Assembly (NCBI GenBank): GCA_030584025.1 | Contig: CP129487.1 | Location: 62,001 to 126,000 of the forward strand | Source: Cyclobacteriaceae bacterium | GTDB lineage: Bacteria; Bacteroidota; Bacteroidia; Cytophagales; Cyclobacteriaceae | Direction: 5' to 3' | DNA: 64,000 nucleotides | Shown here: piece by piece, positions 55,417 through 64,000 of the stretch | Layout of the letters: every line of letters begins with the position of its first letter | Numbering within the stretch: the first letter of the stretch is position 1 | Notes under the pieces: model-generated | Seen by the model: only the letters and a program-made list of their open reading frames with translations | The model's database searches: none | Told to the model about the DNA's origin: nothing | Position numbers and translations under genes: made by a program

Positions 55417-55955
55417 TTGCACAGGGTTCCTCTGAAAGTGAAATCTTACAGGCGTGTCGTGATAATAATCGACAAGCTCAGGAAATCTTATACCGGAAAT
55501 ATGCTGCAAAGATGTTTCACATTTGCTTGTCATATACAGCCGATAGAGATTCAGCAAAAGATATACTTCAGGAATCTTTCGTGAAAATATTCAAGGGTAT
55601 TCATACGTTCAGTGGAGAAAAATCGCTGGAAGGATGGATGAGGCGCATTGTTACCAATACAGCAATTGATTTTTATAGGAAGGAAAAGCGAATCAGGTTT
55701 TTTCAGAGCGAGTCAAGCGATTCTATAGAGTCCATTTCTACACCTGCTAATCAATTAACAGCGTTCAGTACTGAAAATATATTGCATCATTTAAAGCGAT
55801 TGCCAGAAGGTGCTCGACTGGTGTTCCATATGTTCGCTGTTGAAGGATATTCGCACAAAGAAATTGCCGGGAAGCTTAGTATAAGTGAAGGAACATCCAA
55901 ATCACAGTTTAATCGTGCACGCACTTTACTGCAGGAGTGGCTATCTCTATCGTAA
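55413..55955 (+). CDS. ECF-type RNA polymerase sigma-70 factor
   Basis: A 180-residue sigma factor with region 2 (YRKYAAKMFHICLSYTADRD, DILQESFVKIFKGIHTF, GWMRRIVTNTAIDFYRKEKR) and region 4 (LPEGARLVFHMFAVEGYSHKEIAGKLSISEG followed by KSQFNRARTLLQEWL, quoted in parts). There is no region 3, so it is extracytoplasmic-function type. It overlaps the upstream lipoprotein gene by four bases. Two bases after its stop the next gene begins, whose N-terminal cytoplasmic part is a candidate anti-sigma region. This layout suggests control of an envelope response regulon. Confidence 0.93.
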   Translation: MIAQGSSESEILQACRDNNRQAQEILYRKYAAKMFHICLSYTADRDSAKDILQESFVKIFKGIHTFSGEKSLEGWMRRIVTNTAIDFYRKEKRIRFFQSESSDSIESISTPANQLTAFSTENILHHLKRLPEGARLVFHMFAVEGYSHKEIAGKLSISEGTSKSQFNRARTLLQEWLSLS

Positions 55956-55957
55956 AC

Positions 55958-57217
55958 ATGAATGATAGAATTTCCATAGCATATAAAGAATGGCTCAATG
56001 GGTTAAATGAGTCAGCTCCTGACGGAGCCTGGGACGCTATTGCGGATCAACTGGACATTGACCAAACCTGGGATGCTATTCAGCAAGAGCTTGATTTGGA
56101 AGAGGTTTGGGGTAACGTGCAACAGGAGTTACCTGTGGGACCTGTTATGATTACTGACCATACGCCACTTCGGTTCTCAAAATTCTACTGGCTGGTGGCT
56201 ATTGTTATTTTGCTTACTTTGACGACTCCTGTTCCGGAAACTGAAAATGCAAAGCCGATTCATACTAAAATTTCGAACCAGGAGCTAGTGACAACTTCTG
56301 ATCATAGATCTGATCACAAAGAAGATGAAGTATCCACAACCTCAACATTAAAGCATTCACATGCTGTTCCTGTTCCTTTAATTGAAAAGGAGAAGAATAA
56401 GAATAAGACTTCTGGGGTGGCAGCAATTCGTGCTAATGAAACTTCCCGTAATGACCAATTAACTCAAGAGCCCAGACACCTTACTCAGTCACCAATTGTT
56501 TCACAGACGCTGGATACTATCCCCCAATTGGTAGAGCATAAAGCTGTTAAAAAGGATTCTGCAAATCAGCAATTCTCAGAAACTGTCAACAATTCTGAGA
56601 ATCAAAAGAAAAATGCTGGATGGAGCATTGGTGCCATAGGCTCTATCAATAATACCTGGCTGGTTAACAATCAAACTAAAAATGGCTTAAAATCATACAG
56701 TCTGATTAATACTCAGCTTTCCTATGGTAAAGAATTTGGTGTTTTCGTGCAACGACAACTTGGAGATCACTCATCACTGCAAGGTGAACTTTATTTTTAT
56801 TCTGAAATAAATCAAGGCTATCAAGAGTACATTAATGTTTTATATCAAAGACGAGATACTGAACTAAAGTACCTTAAACTTCAATTGATTTATCGCACTA
56901 AAGCATTTGCTATACGCAATTTGCCCATCTATGGGTTAAGCGGAATTCATTTTTCGAGGCTTAACAGCGCCCATACGAGCATCGGGAGTGATGATGTAAA
57001 AATAACGCAGCAATATACACCGTGGGACTATGGACTTGTAATGGGTGTTGATACGGAGATATTACTTCGACCAAACTTGTGGTTAATCCCTGGTATTAGA
57101 GGTTCTTATGGTGCGCGAAACATTTATTCGGGATCTGTTGATTCTCCGTCAGAATTCAACAAGACCCACACGGCTTCAGTTGGTCTTTCGCTTGCTATTA
57201 AATATCGGTTGAAATAG
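55958..57217 (+). CDS. putative anti-sigma protein with membrane helix and C-terminal beta-barrel-like domain
   Basis: A 419-residue protein. The N-terminal cytoplasmic segment (residues 1-74) has tryptophans at 12, 25, 38 and 51, exactly 13 residues apart. At least the last three belong to repeats of the form W-D-x-I-x-x-(E/Q)-L. One membrane helix follows at about 76-90 (FYWLVAIVILLTLTT). Next comes a 120-residue polar linker rich in Ser, Thr, Lys and Glu. Residues from about 225 to 419 look like an outer membrane beta-barrel (AGWSIGAIGSINNTWLVNN, FGVFVQRQLGDHSSLQGELY, ending SLAIKYRLK). It starts two bases after the sigma gene. An anti-sigma role is inferred from position and topology, not shown. 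Confidence 0.7.
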   Translation: MNDRISIAYKEWLNGLNESAPDGAWDAIADQLDIDQTWDAIQQELDLEEVWGNVQQELPVGPVMITDHTPLRFSKFYWLVAIVILLTLTTPVPETENAKPIHTKISNQELVTTSDHRSDHKEDEVSTTSTLKHSHAVPVPLIEKEKNKNKTSGVAAIRANETSRNDQLTQEPRHLTQSPIVSQTLDTIPQLVEHKAVKKDSANQQFSETVNNSENQKKNAGWSIGAIGSINNTWLVNNQTKNGLKSYSLINTQLSYGKEFGVFVQRQLGDHSSLQGELYFYSEINQGYQEYINVLYQRRDTELKYLKLQLIYRTKAFAIRNLPIYGLSGIHFSRLNSAHTSIGSDDVKITQQYTPWDYGLVMGVDTEILLRPNLWLIPGIRGSYGARNIYSGSVDSPSEFNKTHTASVGLSLAIKYRLK

Positions 57218-57281
57218 TTTTAGCTGGTTCCAACCTTCATGTCAAGGGCTTCGTCTTGGTGGAAAATAAACCTTTAGAATC

Positions 57282-57722
57282 ATGAACAAGTTAAAATTAG
57301 TTGTAGCATCATGCTTATTCTTTTTTATTACATCATGCGATGATGAAAAAGTTATTGGTGGGAGTGACTTGCCTCAGGCGGCACAAGCATTTATAAGTAC
57401 TCACTTCCCTGGAGAATCCATTACTCGCGCGGTGAAGGATACGGAAGGCAAAACCGAATATGACGTTCGGCTAAGTAACGGCTTTAAACTTGAATTTAAC
57501 AGCGCAGGAGAATGGAGAGAAATTGAAGGTTTTGGTATAGAGATACCTTTAACGATTCAAGATGAACTTCCACCCTCTATTCTTGCATATGTGTCTGATA
57601 ATCATTCAACTCAACTAATAACAAAACTGGAGATTGATCGAGGAAACTACGAAGTGTACTTAATAGGCGGTCTTGAAATCGTGTTTAGCAGTACAGGTGA
57701 TTTTATTCGGTATGATGATTAG
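57282..57722 (+). CDS. PepSY-like (DUF2874) lipoprotein
   Basis: A 146-residue lipoprotein with a lipobox at ITSC (C19). Two tandem PepSY-like units cover residues about 31-80 (PQAAQAFISTHFPGESITRA, YDVRLSNGFKLEFNSAGEW) and about 93-146 (PPSILAYVSDNHSTQLITK, YEVYLIGGLEIVFSSTGDF). Proteins of this type are small periplasmic or surface proteins in Bacteroidota, sometimes described as beta-lactamase-inhibitor-like; the role is unknown. It starts 64 bases after the putative anti-sigma gene and is probably the last gene of the sigma operon, before a terminator. Confidence 0.8.
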   Translation: MNKLKLVVASCLFFFITSCDDEKVIGGSDLPQAAQAFISTHFPGESITRAVKDTEGKTEYDVRLSNGFKLEFNSAGEWREIEGFGIEIPLTIQDELPPSILAYVSDNHSTQLITKLEIDRGNYEVYLIGGLEIVFSSTGDFIRYDD

Positions 57723-57750
57723 AATTTTTTGATGCCGTTTGTTACTAATA

Positions 57751-57783
57751 AAAAAGCCCTGACCAATTTCGTCAGGGCTTTTT
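57751..57783. terminator. bidirectional terminator between the PepSY-like gene and dnaK
   Basis: AAAAAGCCCTGAC (57751-57763) and GTCAGGGCTTTTT (57771-57783) form a perfect 13-base stem with a seven-base loop. T-tracts on both strands serve the converging genes. Confidence 0.9.
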
Positions 57784-57801
57784 TTATAAGTCAAGTGAAC
57801 C

Positions 57802-59718
57802 TTATTTCTTGTTATCGTTCACCTCTTCATACTCTACATCCGATACATTATCGGCACCAGAACCGTTGTTGCTTGCTCCGGCATTACCACCCGGCTGACC
57901 ACCGGCATTTTGCTGTGCCTGGTAAATCTCCTGAGAAGCCGCTTGCCATGCGCCATTTAGGGCAGCCATACCGGCCTCAATAGCGGTGAGGTCGCGGTTC
58001 TTGTGGGCTTCCTTCAGTTTTTCAAGCGCACTGTTTATGGCCGACTTGTTGCCATCGGAGAGTTTGTCGCCAAATTCCTTCAACTGTTTTTCTGTTTGGA
58101 AAATCAGCGAATCAGCCTGGTTGATTTTCTCGGCAGTGTCTTTTGCTTGCTTATCTGCTTCCGCATTCGCCTGTGCTTCCTGCTTCATCTTTTCGATTTC
58201 AGCATCGGTTAATCCGCTGGAAGCTTCAATGCGAATCTTCTGTTCCTTGCCGGTTCCTTTATCTTTTGCAGAAACGTGCAGGATACCGTTGGCATCAATA
58301 TCAAACGTTACTTCAACCTGAGGAATGCCACGCGGTGCCGGTGGAATACCATCGAGGTGGAAGCGACCAATGGTGCGGTTGTCTTTCGCCATCGGGCGCT
58401 CGCCTTGCAACACATGTATTTCTACCGAAGGCTGGTTATCAGCCGCTGTTGAAAACACTTCTGATTTTTTAGAAGGAATGGTCGTGTTGCTCTCAATCAA
58501 CTTGGTGAACACACCACCAAGGGTTTCAATACCCAACGACAGCGGAGTAACATCCAATAACAATACATCCTTCACTTCTCCGGTTAACACACCGCCTTGA
58601 ATGGCAGCACCAACGGCTACTACCTCATCCGGGTTAACGCCTTTTGAAGGCTTCTTGCCAAAGAACTTCTCTACCTCTTCCTGTATGCGTGGGATACGGG
58701 TTGAACCACCCACCAGAATTACTTCATCAATATCATTTATGGAAACGCCCGCATCTTCAACCGCCTTACGACAAGGCTCCAATGTTCTGCGTACGAGGTC
58801 ATCCACCAATTGTTCAAATTTTGAACGGGTAAGCTTCTTCACTAAGTGCTCAGGCACTCCATCGATAGAAGTAATGTACGGCAGGTTGATTTCTGTTTCC
58901 TGTGAGCTTGACAATTCAATCTTAGCTTTTTCAGCAGCTTCCTTCAAACGCTGAAGTGCCATCGGATCTTTACGCAAGTCGATGTTGCGTTCAGATTTGA
59001 ATTCATCAGCTAGCCAGTTAATGATTTTCATATCGAAGTCATCACCACCCAGGTGTACATCACCGTTGGTTGATTTCACTTCAAATACACCATCACCCAG
59101 TTCAAGAATGGAAATATCGAATGTACCACCACCCAGATCGTACACGGCAATTTTCATGTCTTTGTTTTTCTTATCAAGACCATACGCCAACGCAGCAGCA
59201 GTAGGTTCGTTGATGATGCGCTTCACGTCCAGCCCGGCAATCTGGCCGGCTTCTTTGGTGGCCTGGCGTTCAGCATCGTTGAAGTAAGCCGGTACAGTAA
59301 TAACGGCTTCGTTTACGGTAGTGCCCAGGTAGTCTTCGGCTGTGCTCTTCATTTTCTGAAGAATCATAGCAGAAATTTCCTGAGGAGTATAAAGACGATC
59401 GCCAATGCGCACGCGCACGGTGTCGTTGTTGCCACTTTCAACCTGGTAGGTTACAATTTTTTTCTCCTCACCAACATCGTTAAACTTTTTGCCCATAAAA
59501 CGCTTGATGGACATAACGGTGTTTTTGGGGTTGGTAATGGCCTGGCGTTTGGCCGGATCACCCACTTTGCGTTCCCCTTTTCCACCATCTAAAAAAGCCA
59601 CGATGGATGGCGTTGTTCTGCGACCTTCGCTGTTCGGTATAACAACGGGCTCGTTTCCCTCCATTACGGCTACGCAGGAGTTGGTCGTACCCAGGTCAAT
59701 TCCAATAATTTTTCCCAT
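57802..59718 (-). CDS. dnaK: molecular chaperone DnaK (Hsp70)
   Basis: A 638-residue Hsp70. The ATPase domain has [51 protein letters not shown] and [17 protein letters not shown]. The substrate-binding domain begins at [16 protein letters not shown]. The lid ends in a Gly/Asn/Ala-rich linker and the EEVNDNKK tail that contacts co-chaperones. It is a single gene with no dnaJ or grpE next to it. No CIRCE element or exact TAnnTTTG was found in the 158-base region before the start, so it may use another sigma factor. Confidence 0.98.
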   Translation of the reverse strand: MGKIIGIDLGTTNSCVAVMEGNEPVVIPNSEGRRTTPSIVAFLDGGKGERKVGDPAKRQAITNPKNTVMSIKRFMGKKFNDVGEEKKIVTYQVESGNNDTVRVRIGDRLYTPQEISAMILQKMKSTAEDYLGTTVNEAVITVPAYFNDAERQATKEAGQIAGLDVKRIINEPTAAALAYGLDKKNKDMKIAVYDLGGGTFDISILELGDGVFEVKSTNGDVHLGGDDFDMKIINWLADEFKSERNIDLRKDPMALQRLKEAAEKAKIELSSSQETEINLPYITSIDGVPEHLVKKLTRSKFEQLVDDLVRRTLEPCRKAVEDAGVSINDIDEVILVGGSTRIPRIQEEVEKFFGKKPSKGVNPDEVVAVGAAIQGGVLTGEVKDVLLLDVTPLSLGIETLGGVFTKLIESNTTIPSKKSEVFSTAADNQPSVEIHVLQGERPMAKDNRTIGRFHLDGIPPAPRGIPQVEVTFDIDANGILHVSAKDKGTGKEQKIRIEASSGLTDAEIEKMKQEAQANAEADKQAKDTAEKINQADSLIFQTEKQLKEFGDKLSDGNKSAINSALEKLKEAHKNRDLTAIEAGMAALNGAWQAASQEIYQAQQNAGGQPGGNAGASNNGSGADNVSDVEYEEVNDNKK

Positions 59719-59859
59719 GATATGCTGTATTTATAGATTCAGATTTCTAAAACCTAAAAAGGCTTATCAATGGGTATGCCATGGGGATTTAAGACCCTTT
59801 TAGGTGACACAATGGCATAAATGTCAGTTTATCTTTCTTTCAGGGATGCCAGAATTAAG

Positions 59860-59867
59860 TAGTTTTG
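59860..59867 (+). promoter_or_regulatory. -7 promoter element for prfC
   Basis: TAGTTTTG matches TAnnTTTG exactly and ends nine bases before the prfC ATG, implying a very short leader. Confidence 0.6.
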
Positions 59868-59876
59868 CGCCCTGTT

Positions 59877-61460
59877 ATGACATTGGACCAAGAAATAGCA
59901 AAACGCAGAACCTTTGGTATTATCAGCCACCCGGATGCCGGAAAAACCACGCTTACGGAAAAACTTCTGTTATTCGGGGGCGCTATCCAAAAAGCGGGCG
60001 CTGTTAAGTCATCGAAAATAAAAGACCATGCCCGCAGCGACTGGATGGAGATTGAAAAGCAGCGCGGTATTTCCGTGGCCACTTCCGTAATGGGCTTCAA
60101 TTATAAAGATGTAAAAATCAACCTGCTCGATACGCCCGGTCACCAGGATTTTGCTGAAGACACCTACCGTACACTTACAGCTGTGGATAGTGTCATCATG
60201 GTGATCGATTGCGTGAAAGGGGTGGAGATACAAACTGAAAAACTGATGGAGGTTTGCCGCATGCGCAACACCCCGGTAATTTGTTTTATCAACAAGCTTG
60301 ATCGTGAAGGCCGCGATCCGTTTGATCTGCTGGATGAGATTGAAGAAAAACTAAGCATCAAGGTGCGGCCACTCAGCTGGCCCATCAGCATGGGTAAAAC
60401 ATTTAAAGGGGTGTATAGCTTGTATGAGAAAAGCCTGCACTTGTTTACACCCAGTAAAATTACCGTTGAAGAAGGCATTGAAATCAAAGACATCAACAAC
60501 GAAGAAGTGGATAGGCTGATTGGTGAAAACAACGCCAAACAACTGCGCCACGATGTGGAGTTGATCGAAGGTGTTTATCCTGATTTTAATGTGAAGGATT
60601 ACCTAAGCGGAAAAGTTGCTCCGGTTTTCTTTGGTAGTGCGGTAAATAATTTTGGTGTTAAAGAATTGCTCGACACGTTTATTCGCATTGCACCACCGCC
60701 CATTCACCGCGAAACTACGTTGCGTATTGTGGAACCGGATGAAAATAAATTCACTGGATTCATTTTCAAGATACACGCGAACATGGATCCGAAGCACCGC
60801 AACCGTATAGCGTTTTTACGCGTGTGCTCCGGTAAGTTTGAACGGGGCAGCAACTACTATCATGTGCGGCAGGACAAGAGCATTCGCTTTTCAAATGCCA
60901 CTGCTTTTATGGCGCAAGATCGTGAGACGGTTGAGGAGGCCTGGCCTGGAGATATTGTAGGTATTTATGATACCGGCAACTTAAAAATTGGCGATACGCT
61001 TACAGAAGGAGAAAAGATGATCTATACGGGTATCCCCAGTTTCTCGCCTGAGATTTTTAAAGAGGTTCAGAACCTCGATGCCATGAAGACCAAGCAGTTG
61101 GAAAAAGGCTTGGTACAGTTAATGGAGGAAGGCGTAGCGCAGCTTTTTACGTATGAGCTCGGCAATAGAAAAGTAGTTGGCGTGGTAGGTGCACTGCAGT
61201 TTGAGGTGATTCAATTTCGATTGAAAAATGAATACAGCGCTACGGTACAGTTCTCACCGCAAAATATTTATAAGGCCTGTTGGATCAGCAGTAAAGACCC
61301 AAAGAAGCTGGATGAATTCATCGCTTCGAAGCAACGCCACATTGCACGCGATAAGGATGGCAAGCTGGTGTTTATGGCCGAGTCAAAAGGATGGTTGCAA
61401 ATGGTTCAGGAAAATTTTCCTGACATTCACTTCCACTTTACTTCTGAGTTCAAAGATTAA
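59877..61460 (+). CDS. prfC: peptide chain release factor 3
   Basis: RF3 is a GTPase that recycles RF1 and RF2 from the ribosome after peptide release. The 527-residue protein has G1 [20 protein letters not shown]3 [19 protein letters not shown]4 [13 protein letters not shown], then the beta-barrel and C-terminal domains, including [19 protein letters not shown]. The ATG at 59877 ([16 protein letters not shown]) is the usual RF3 start; four extra upstream codons are in frame but unlikely given the promoter. It converges on the beta-lactamase-like gene with a four-base overlap of the stop regions. Confidence 0.96.
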   Translation: MTLDQEIAKRRTFGIISHPDAGKTTLTEKLLLFGGAIQKAGAVKSSKIKDHARSDWMEIEKQRGISVATSVMGFNYKDVKINLLDTPGHQDFAEDTYRTLTAVDSVIMVIDCVKGVEIQTEKLMEVCRMRNTPVICFINKLDREGRDPFDLLDEIEEKLSIKVRPLSWPISMGKTFKGVYSLYEKSLHLFTPSKITVEEGIEIKDINNEEVDRLIGENNAKQLRHDVELIEGVYPDFNVKDYLSGKVAPVFFGSAVNNFGVKELLDTFIRIAPPPIHRETTLRIVEPDENKFTGFIFKIHANMDPKHRNRIAFLRVCSGKFERGSNYYHVRQDKSIRFSNATAFMAQDRETVEEAWPGDIVGIYDTGNLKIGDTLTEGEKMIYTGIPSFSPEIFKEVQNLDAMKTKQLEKGLVQLMEEGVAQLFTYELGNRKVVGVVGALQFEVIQFRLKNEYSATVQFSPQNIYKACWISSKDPKKLDEFIASKQRHIARDKDGKLVFMAESKGWLQMVQENFPDIHFHFTSEFKD

Positions 61461-62338
61461 TCGCGGGTAACGTAATCATAAATCATACGCGATACTGTTG
61501 CCATTGATTTAATGCCGACATCAGCGTTTTTCATTTCTTTGGAAAGCAATACAAGCACGTACTTTCTTCCATCCGGCAGAAAGACAATGCCTGAATCATG
61601 ACGAACACCCGTGATGGATCCGGTCTTGTGCGCAACCTTCACATCTTCGGGTAATTTTGCCGGAATGATTTCCTTGAATTTCTGGTCGAGCAAAATCCGG
61701 ATCATGTCATCACAAGCCTCCTTGCTCACCAATTCGCCTTTTGTGAGGTGTTCAAAAATAAGCATCAGGTCGAACGCGGTGGTGGTGTTGTTCAATCCCT
61801 GTTGGTAGGCTTTGTTGTCTTCCACACCGCGCAACACCTGAATGTCATTTGCGCCTAAATCGCGCATCGTTTGCGTTACTTTTTTTGCGTCTACATATTC
61901 AATAACCAGGTTCGTAGCCAGGTTTGAGCTTACAATAATCATGTCGTACGTGAGATCAGCGACAGTCCTTTTTTTACCTACCATTTTGTATAGCTCATGC
62001 TCACTATCATCGGTGCTGTCCAGGCTGTATAAACTTCCATCCACAATACTTTTGAATTCATTTTTAACATCAACAGAATCGGCAAGCGACCACACGCCTT
62101 CTTGGGCTTGTTTGTACACCTCAATCATGACCGGGGTTTTCATGGTGCTGGCGGCATGAAACGTTTCACGCGCGTTGATAAACAGGGTATCACCGGTTTG
62201 CAAATCTTTAAACGCTACGGCAAAAGTACCTTCGTTTTTGGATAGCTCTTTATCAATTTCAAGCTTCAGGGTTTCGAGTGCTGAGGGTTTGGTGCAGCCA
62301 ACTAAAATTGGAATCAGTAAAAGAAAAATGAATCGCAT
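61457..62338 (-). CDS. class A beta-lactamase-like serine hydrolase, lipoprotein
   Basis: A 293-residue lipoprotein with a lipobox at LVGC (C15). A beta-lactamase class A fold follows: active-site S64-x-x-K67 in [11 protein letters not shown] in IVSSNLATN (the SDN equivalent), a region [14 protein letters not shown] with a candidate general-base glutamate, and HKTGSITG. All three catalytic boxes are present. It may be a true beta-lactamase or a cell-wall-active relative; sequence alone does not show substrate. The start is the ATG at 62338; a longer frame upstream overlaps the divergent RluA gene and is not used. It overlaps the prfC stop by four bases. Confidence 0.85.
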   Translation of the reverse strand: MRFIFLLLIPILVGCTKPSALETLKLEIDKELSKNEGTFAVAFKDLQTGDTLFINARETFHAASTMKTPVMIEVYKQAQEGVWSLADSVDVKNEFKSIVDGSLYSLDSTDDSEHELYKMVGKKRTVADLTYDMIIVSSNLATNLVIEYVDAKKVTQTMRDLGANDIQVLRGVEDNKAYQQGLNNTTTAFDLMLIFEHLTKGELVSKEACDDMIRILLDQKFKEIIPAKLPEDVKVAHKTGSITGVRHDSGIVFLPDGRKYVLVLLSKEMKNADVGIKSMATVSRMIYDYVTRD

Positions 62339-62406
62339 GGTGTTACCTGGTTTAATGATTTTCCGAAAATAGCCATTCCGGTTAATCATTCCTTTCTTCA
62401 ATTGAA

Positions 62407-62414
62407 TATCTTTG
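62407..62414 (+). promoter_or_regulatory. -7 promoter element for the RluA-type gene
   Basis: TATCTTTG matches TAnnTTTG exactly and ends six bases before the ATG at 62421, so transcription probably begins at or next to the start codon. Confidence 0.55.
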
Positions 62415-62420
62415 ATTGAA

Positions 62421-63104
62421 ATGCCGGTTGCTGAAATTTTATACGAAGACAATCACCTGCTGATCGTCAATAAACCCGCAGGAATATTGGTACAAGGCGA
62501 TTCTACGGGCGATAAGCCGTTGGTTGAATGGGGCAAGGACTACATTAAAAATAAGTATCAAAAACCGGGAGCTGTTTTTTTAGGTGTAGTGCACCGACTG
62601 GATAGGCCGGTGAGTGGGGTGGTTGTTTTTGCCCGCACCTCAAAGGCACTTGAGCGCATGAATGCCCTCTTCAGAGATCGCGAAACGGAAAAGGTGTATT
62701 GGGCAATTGTAAGCTCCAAACCACCCAAGCACGAGAGCACCCTCATTCATTGGCTTCGTAAGGATGAAAAGAAAAACAAAACCACCGCGTTTTCACGCGA
62801 AACGGAAAATGCCCTTCGGTCGGAGTTGTCATATAGCATCATTGGCCAGCAGGGCGATTATTATTTACTGGAGGTAAAACCGGTAACGGGTCGTCCGCAC
62901 CAGATTCGCGTACAGTTGGCCAGCATGGGTTGTCCGATTGTGGGGGATGTGAAATACGGTTACCCGTTGCCCAATGATGATGGCAATATTAATCTTCACG
63001 CACGTTCCCTCACGTTTGTTCATCCGGTAAAAAAAGAGTCGCTGAAAATTGTGGCAGCCCTTCCGGATACAGGCTTATGGGCTAACTTTGCGGCTTCTGA
63101 ATAG
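62421..63104 (+). CDS. RluA-family RNA pseudouridine synthase
   Basis: A 227-residue pseudouridine synthase without an N-terminal S4 domain. It has VAEILYEDNHLLIVNKPAGI, the catalytic motif VVHRLDRPVSGVVVFART (D61), YLLEVKPVTGRPHQIRVQLA and PIVGDVKYGYP. The lack of S4 domain and the length are like RluA or TruC, which act on 23S rRNA or tRNA; the target here is not certain. The ATG at 62421 fits a promoter element just upstream; three more in-frame codons precede it. A small membrane protein gene follows five bases later. Confidence 0.9.
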   Translation: MPVAEILYEDNHLLIVNKPAGILVQGDSTGDKPLVEWGKDYIKNKYQKPGAVFLGVVHRLDRPVSGVVVFARTSKALERMNALFRDRETEKVYWAIVSSKPPKHESTLIHWLRKDEKKNKTTAFSRETENALRSELSYSIIGQQGDYYLLEVKPVTGRPHQIRVQLASMGCPIVGDVKYGYPLPNDDGNINLHARSLTFVHPVKKESLKIVAALPDTGLWANFAASE

Positions 63105-63109
63105 TAACT

Positions 63110-63415
63110 ATGGCACAGTGGATTGAAAAGCTGAAAAATCGGTGGAATTTGAAAAGCACTACACAGGTGATTATTGTGTTGATTGTTTTTGCCTGTACGG
63201 GAACCACCGTGTTGCTGATCAAACGGCCGTTGTTTGCCTATTGGTTTCCGGATGGTGAAAAGCCGTTGTGGGCCTCCATTACCTATTTCATTTTGATCCT
63301 TCCTGTGTACAATGTGTTTCTGTTGTTTTACGGATTTGTGTTCGGGCAATTCAAATTTTTCTGGGAATTTGAGAAGAAGTTTTTCAAACGGATTTTCGGA
63401 GGACGAAAGGATTGA
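63110..63415 (+). CDS. small membrane protein, DUF6787-like
   Basis: A 101-residue protein with two membrane helices (about residues 19-37 and 56-76) and basic ends. The N-terminus MAQWIEKLKNRWNLKSTTQV and the segment VFACTGTTVLLIKRPLF resemble a small Bacteroidota family that I recall as DUF6787. It begins five bases after the RluA-type gene and is likely co-translated with it. No function is known. A terminator follows. Confidence 0.75.
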   Translation: MAQWIEKLKNRWNLKSTTQVIIVLIVFACTGTTVLLIKRPLFAYWFPDGEKPLWASITYFILILPVYNVFLLFYGFVFGQFKFFWEFEKKFFKRIFGGRKD

Positions 63416-63420
63416 AAACA

Positions 63421-63451
63421 AAAAAGGTTGCTCAATATGAACAACCTTTTT
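63421..63451. terminator. bidirectional terminator between the DUF6787-like gene and atpC
   Basis: AAAAAGGTTG (63421-63430) pairs with CAACCTTTTT (63442-63451) around an 11-base loop, with T-tracts on both strands. Confidence 0.8.
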
Positions 63452-63472
63452 CTTTGCTGTTAACGGGAAAGT

Positions 63473-63718
63473 TTATTCCACAATCCCATCAGCGAGTAAA
63501 ATCACTTTATTACCGAGTACTTCCACAACACCACCTGTGATACGAATATTTTGGGCAGTGCCTTTGTCTTTGTACTCCACGGTGCCTTCCTTCAGTAAAC
63601 TGATCAACGGGGCGTGGTTGTCCATAATCTGAAAAGAACCATCAGCACCCGGAAAGGTGGCAATGTTTACATCTCCTTCAAAAATTTTCTTTTCAGGTGT
63701 TAATATTTCTAAATGCAT
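63473..63718 (-). CDS. atpC: F1 ATP synthase epsilon subunit, short form
   Basis: An 81-residue protein covering only the N-terminal beta-sandwich of epsilon: MHLEILTPEKKIFEGDVNI, FPGADGSFQIMDNHAPLISLL, IRITGGVVEVLGNKVILLADG. The C-terminal two-helix domain, which in E. coli epsilon (about 139 residues) inhibits the enzyme, is missing. The short form appears normal for this phylum. It follows atpD with a 79-base spacer containing inverted repeats and ends the atpD-atpC unit at a terminator. Confidence 0.95.
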   Translation of the reverse strand: MHLEILTPEKKIFEGDVNIATFPGADGSFQIMDNHAPLISLLKEGTVEYKDKGTAQNIRITGGVVEVLGNKVILLADGIVE

Positions 63719-63725
63719 AGGGCTG

Positions 63726-63770
63726 ATTCGTTATTTTATTGATTCGTTAATGGGCTGATGAATAACGAAT
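63726..63770. repeat. inverted repeat in the atpD-atpC spacer
   Basis: ATTCGTTATT (63726-63735) and AATAACGAAT (63761-63770) are a perfect ten-base inverted repeat. Related words (GATTCGTTAAT at about 63741, GCTGAT twice) lie between and around them. On the reverse strand the structure falls between the atpD stop and the atpC start. Confidence 0.6.
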
Positions 63771-63797
63771 TAAACCATCAGCACATTAACAAATTAA

Positions 63798-64000
63798 TTA
63801 TCCTTTTGCTTCCGCCATCATCTTCTCACCCTTCTCAATGGCTTGTTCAATGGTACCTACCAGGTTAAAGGCCATTTCAGGCAGGTGATCCAATTCACCA
63901 TCCATAATCATGTTAAAGCCTTTGATGGTATCCTTGATGTCTACCAACTGGCCTTTCAAACCGGTAAAGGCTTCGGCCACGTGGAATGGTTGCGACAAGA
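63798..64000 (-). CDS. atpD: F1 ATP synthase beta subunit, C-terminal end
   Basis: Only the last 66 codons and stop are visible; the gene continues past the right edge. The sequence [18 protein letters not shown] followed by [19 protein letters not shown] is the characteristic C-terminus of the catalytic beta subunit, which carries the DELSEED-like region just upstream. The protein ends MMAEAKG. It precedes atpC on the same strand, the usual order. Confidence 0.95.
   Translation of the reverse strand, partial: LSQPFHVAEAFTGLKGQLVDIKDTIKGFNMIMDGELDHLPEMAFNLVGTIEQAIEKGEKMMAEAKG

Noticed and set aside
61457..62338. Beta-lactamase-like gene as an acquired resistance determinant
   Set aside because: It sits among housekeeping genes with similar base composition and without mobile elements. 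It is a chromosomal serine hydrolase whose substrate is unknown.

Overview
The window is ordinary chromosomal DNA from a member of the Bacteroidota, most likely the order Cytophagales. The evidence is a SusC/SusD pair, BatD, DUF4105 and DUF3127 proteins, a short F1 epsilon subunit, an acetyl-CoA carboxylase beta subunit without its zinc-ribbon cysteines, and many copies of the TAnnTTTG promoter element typical of this phylum with little sign of Shine-Dalgarno sequences. Genus and species cannot be read from the sequence alone. I see no rRNA, tRNA, CRISPR array, prophage or intact insertion sequence.

Layout from left to right. 1-5.4 kb: start of a dicarboxylate symporter, a TPM-domain protein abutting aroC, a palindromic repeat, batD and three small genes. 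5.4-10.2 kb: an unusual DUF559-QueG fusion, ruvB, apbE, a ZIP metal transporter and a small membrane protein. 10.3-17 kb: acs, a Uma2-type protein, a DUF3127 protein and the class Ia ribonucleotide reductase operon nrdB-nrdA. 17-23 kb: rplU-rpmA, the relic of one SusC gene, then an intact SusC/SusD pair. 23-27 kb, reverse strand: fbaB-accD, rplS, and rpsP-rimM-trmD. 27-33 kb: the complete 2-oxoglutarate dehydrogenase complex, sucA-sucB-lpd. 33-41.6 kb: a DUF4105 protein, a histidine kinase coupled to a radical SAM/SPASM enzyme, a small FeoB-associated protein, an FtsX-type permease, suhB, and rsmI with a pterin dehydratase and a DUF493 protein. 41.6-49.3 kb, reverse strand: an envelope block of a PpiD-like foldase, a CNNM/CorC protein, LptC, a TPR protein, an outer membrane barrel and coaX. 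49.3-54.5 kb: anmK, an amino-acid dehydrogenase, nhaD and lysC. 54.6-57.7 kb: a four-gene ECF sigma operon. 57.8-64 kb: dnaK, prfC, a class A beta-lactamase-like lipoprotein, an RluA-type pseudouridine synthase, a small membrane protein, atpC and the end of atpD.

Most genes are housekeeping genes in short operons of one to four genes, separated by clear hairpin terminators. The parts most worth a second look are three. The first is the ECF sigma operon, whose third protein joins a tryptophan-periodic cytoplasmic segment, one membrane helix and a probable outer membrane barrel. The second is the in-frame fusion of a Vsr-like DUF559 domain to QueG through a GC-rich palindromic element. The third is the histidine kinase whose stop codon overlaps the start codon of a radical SAM enzyme.
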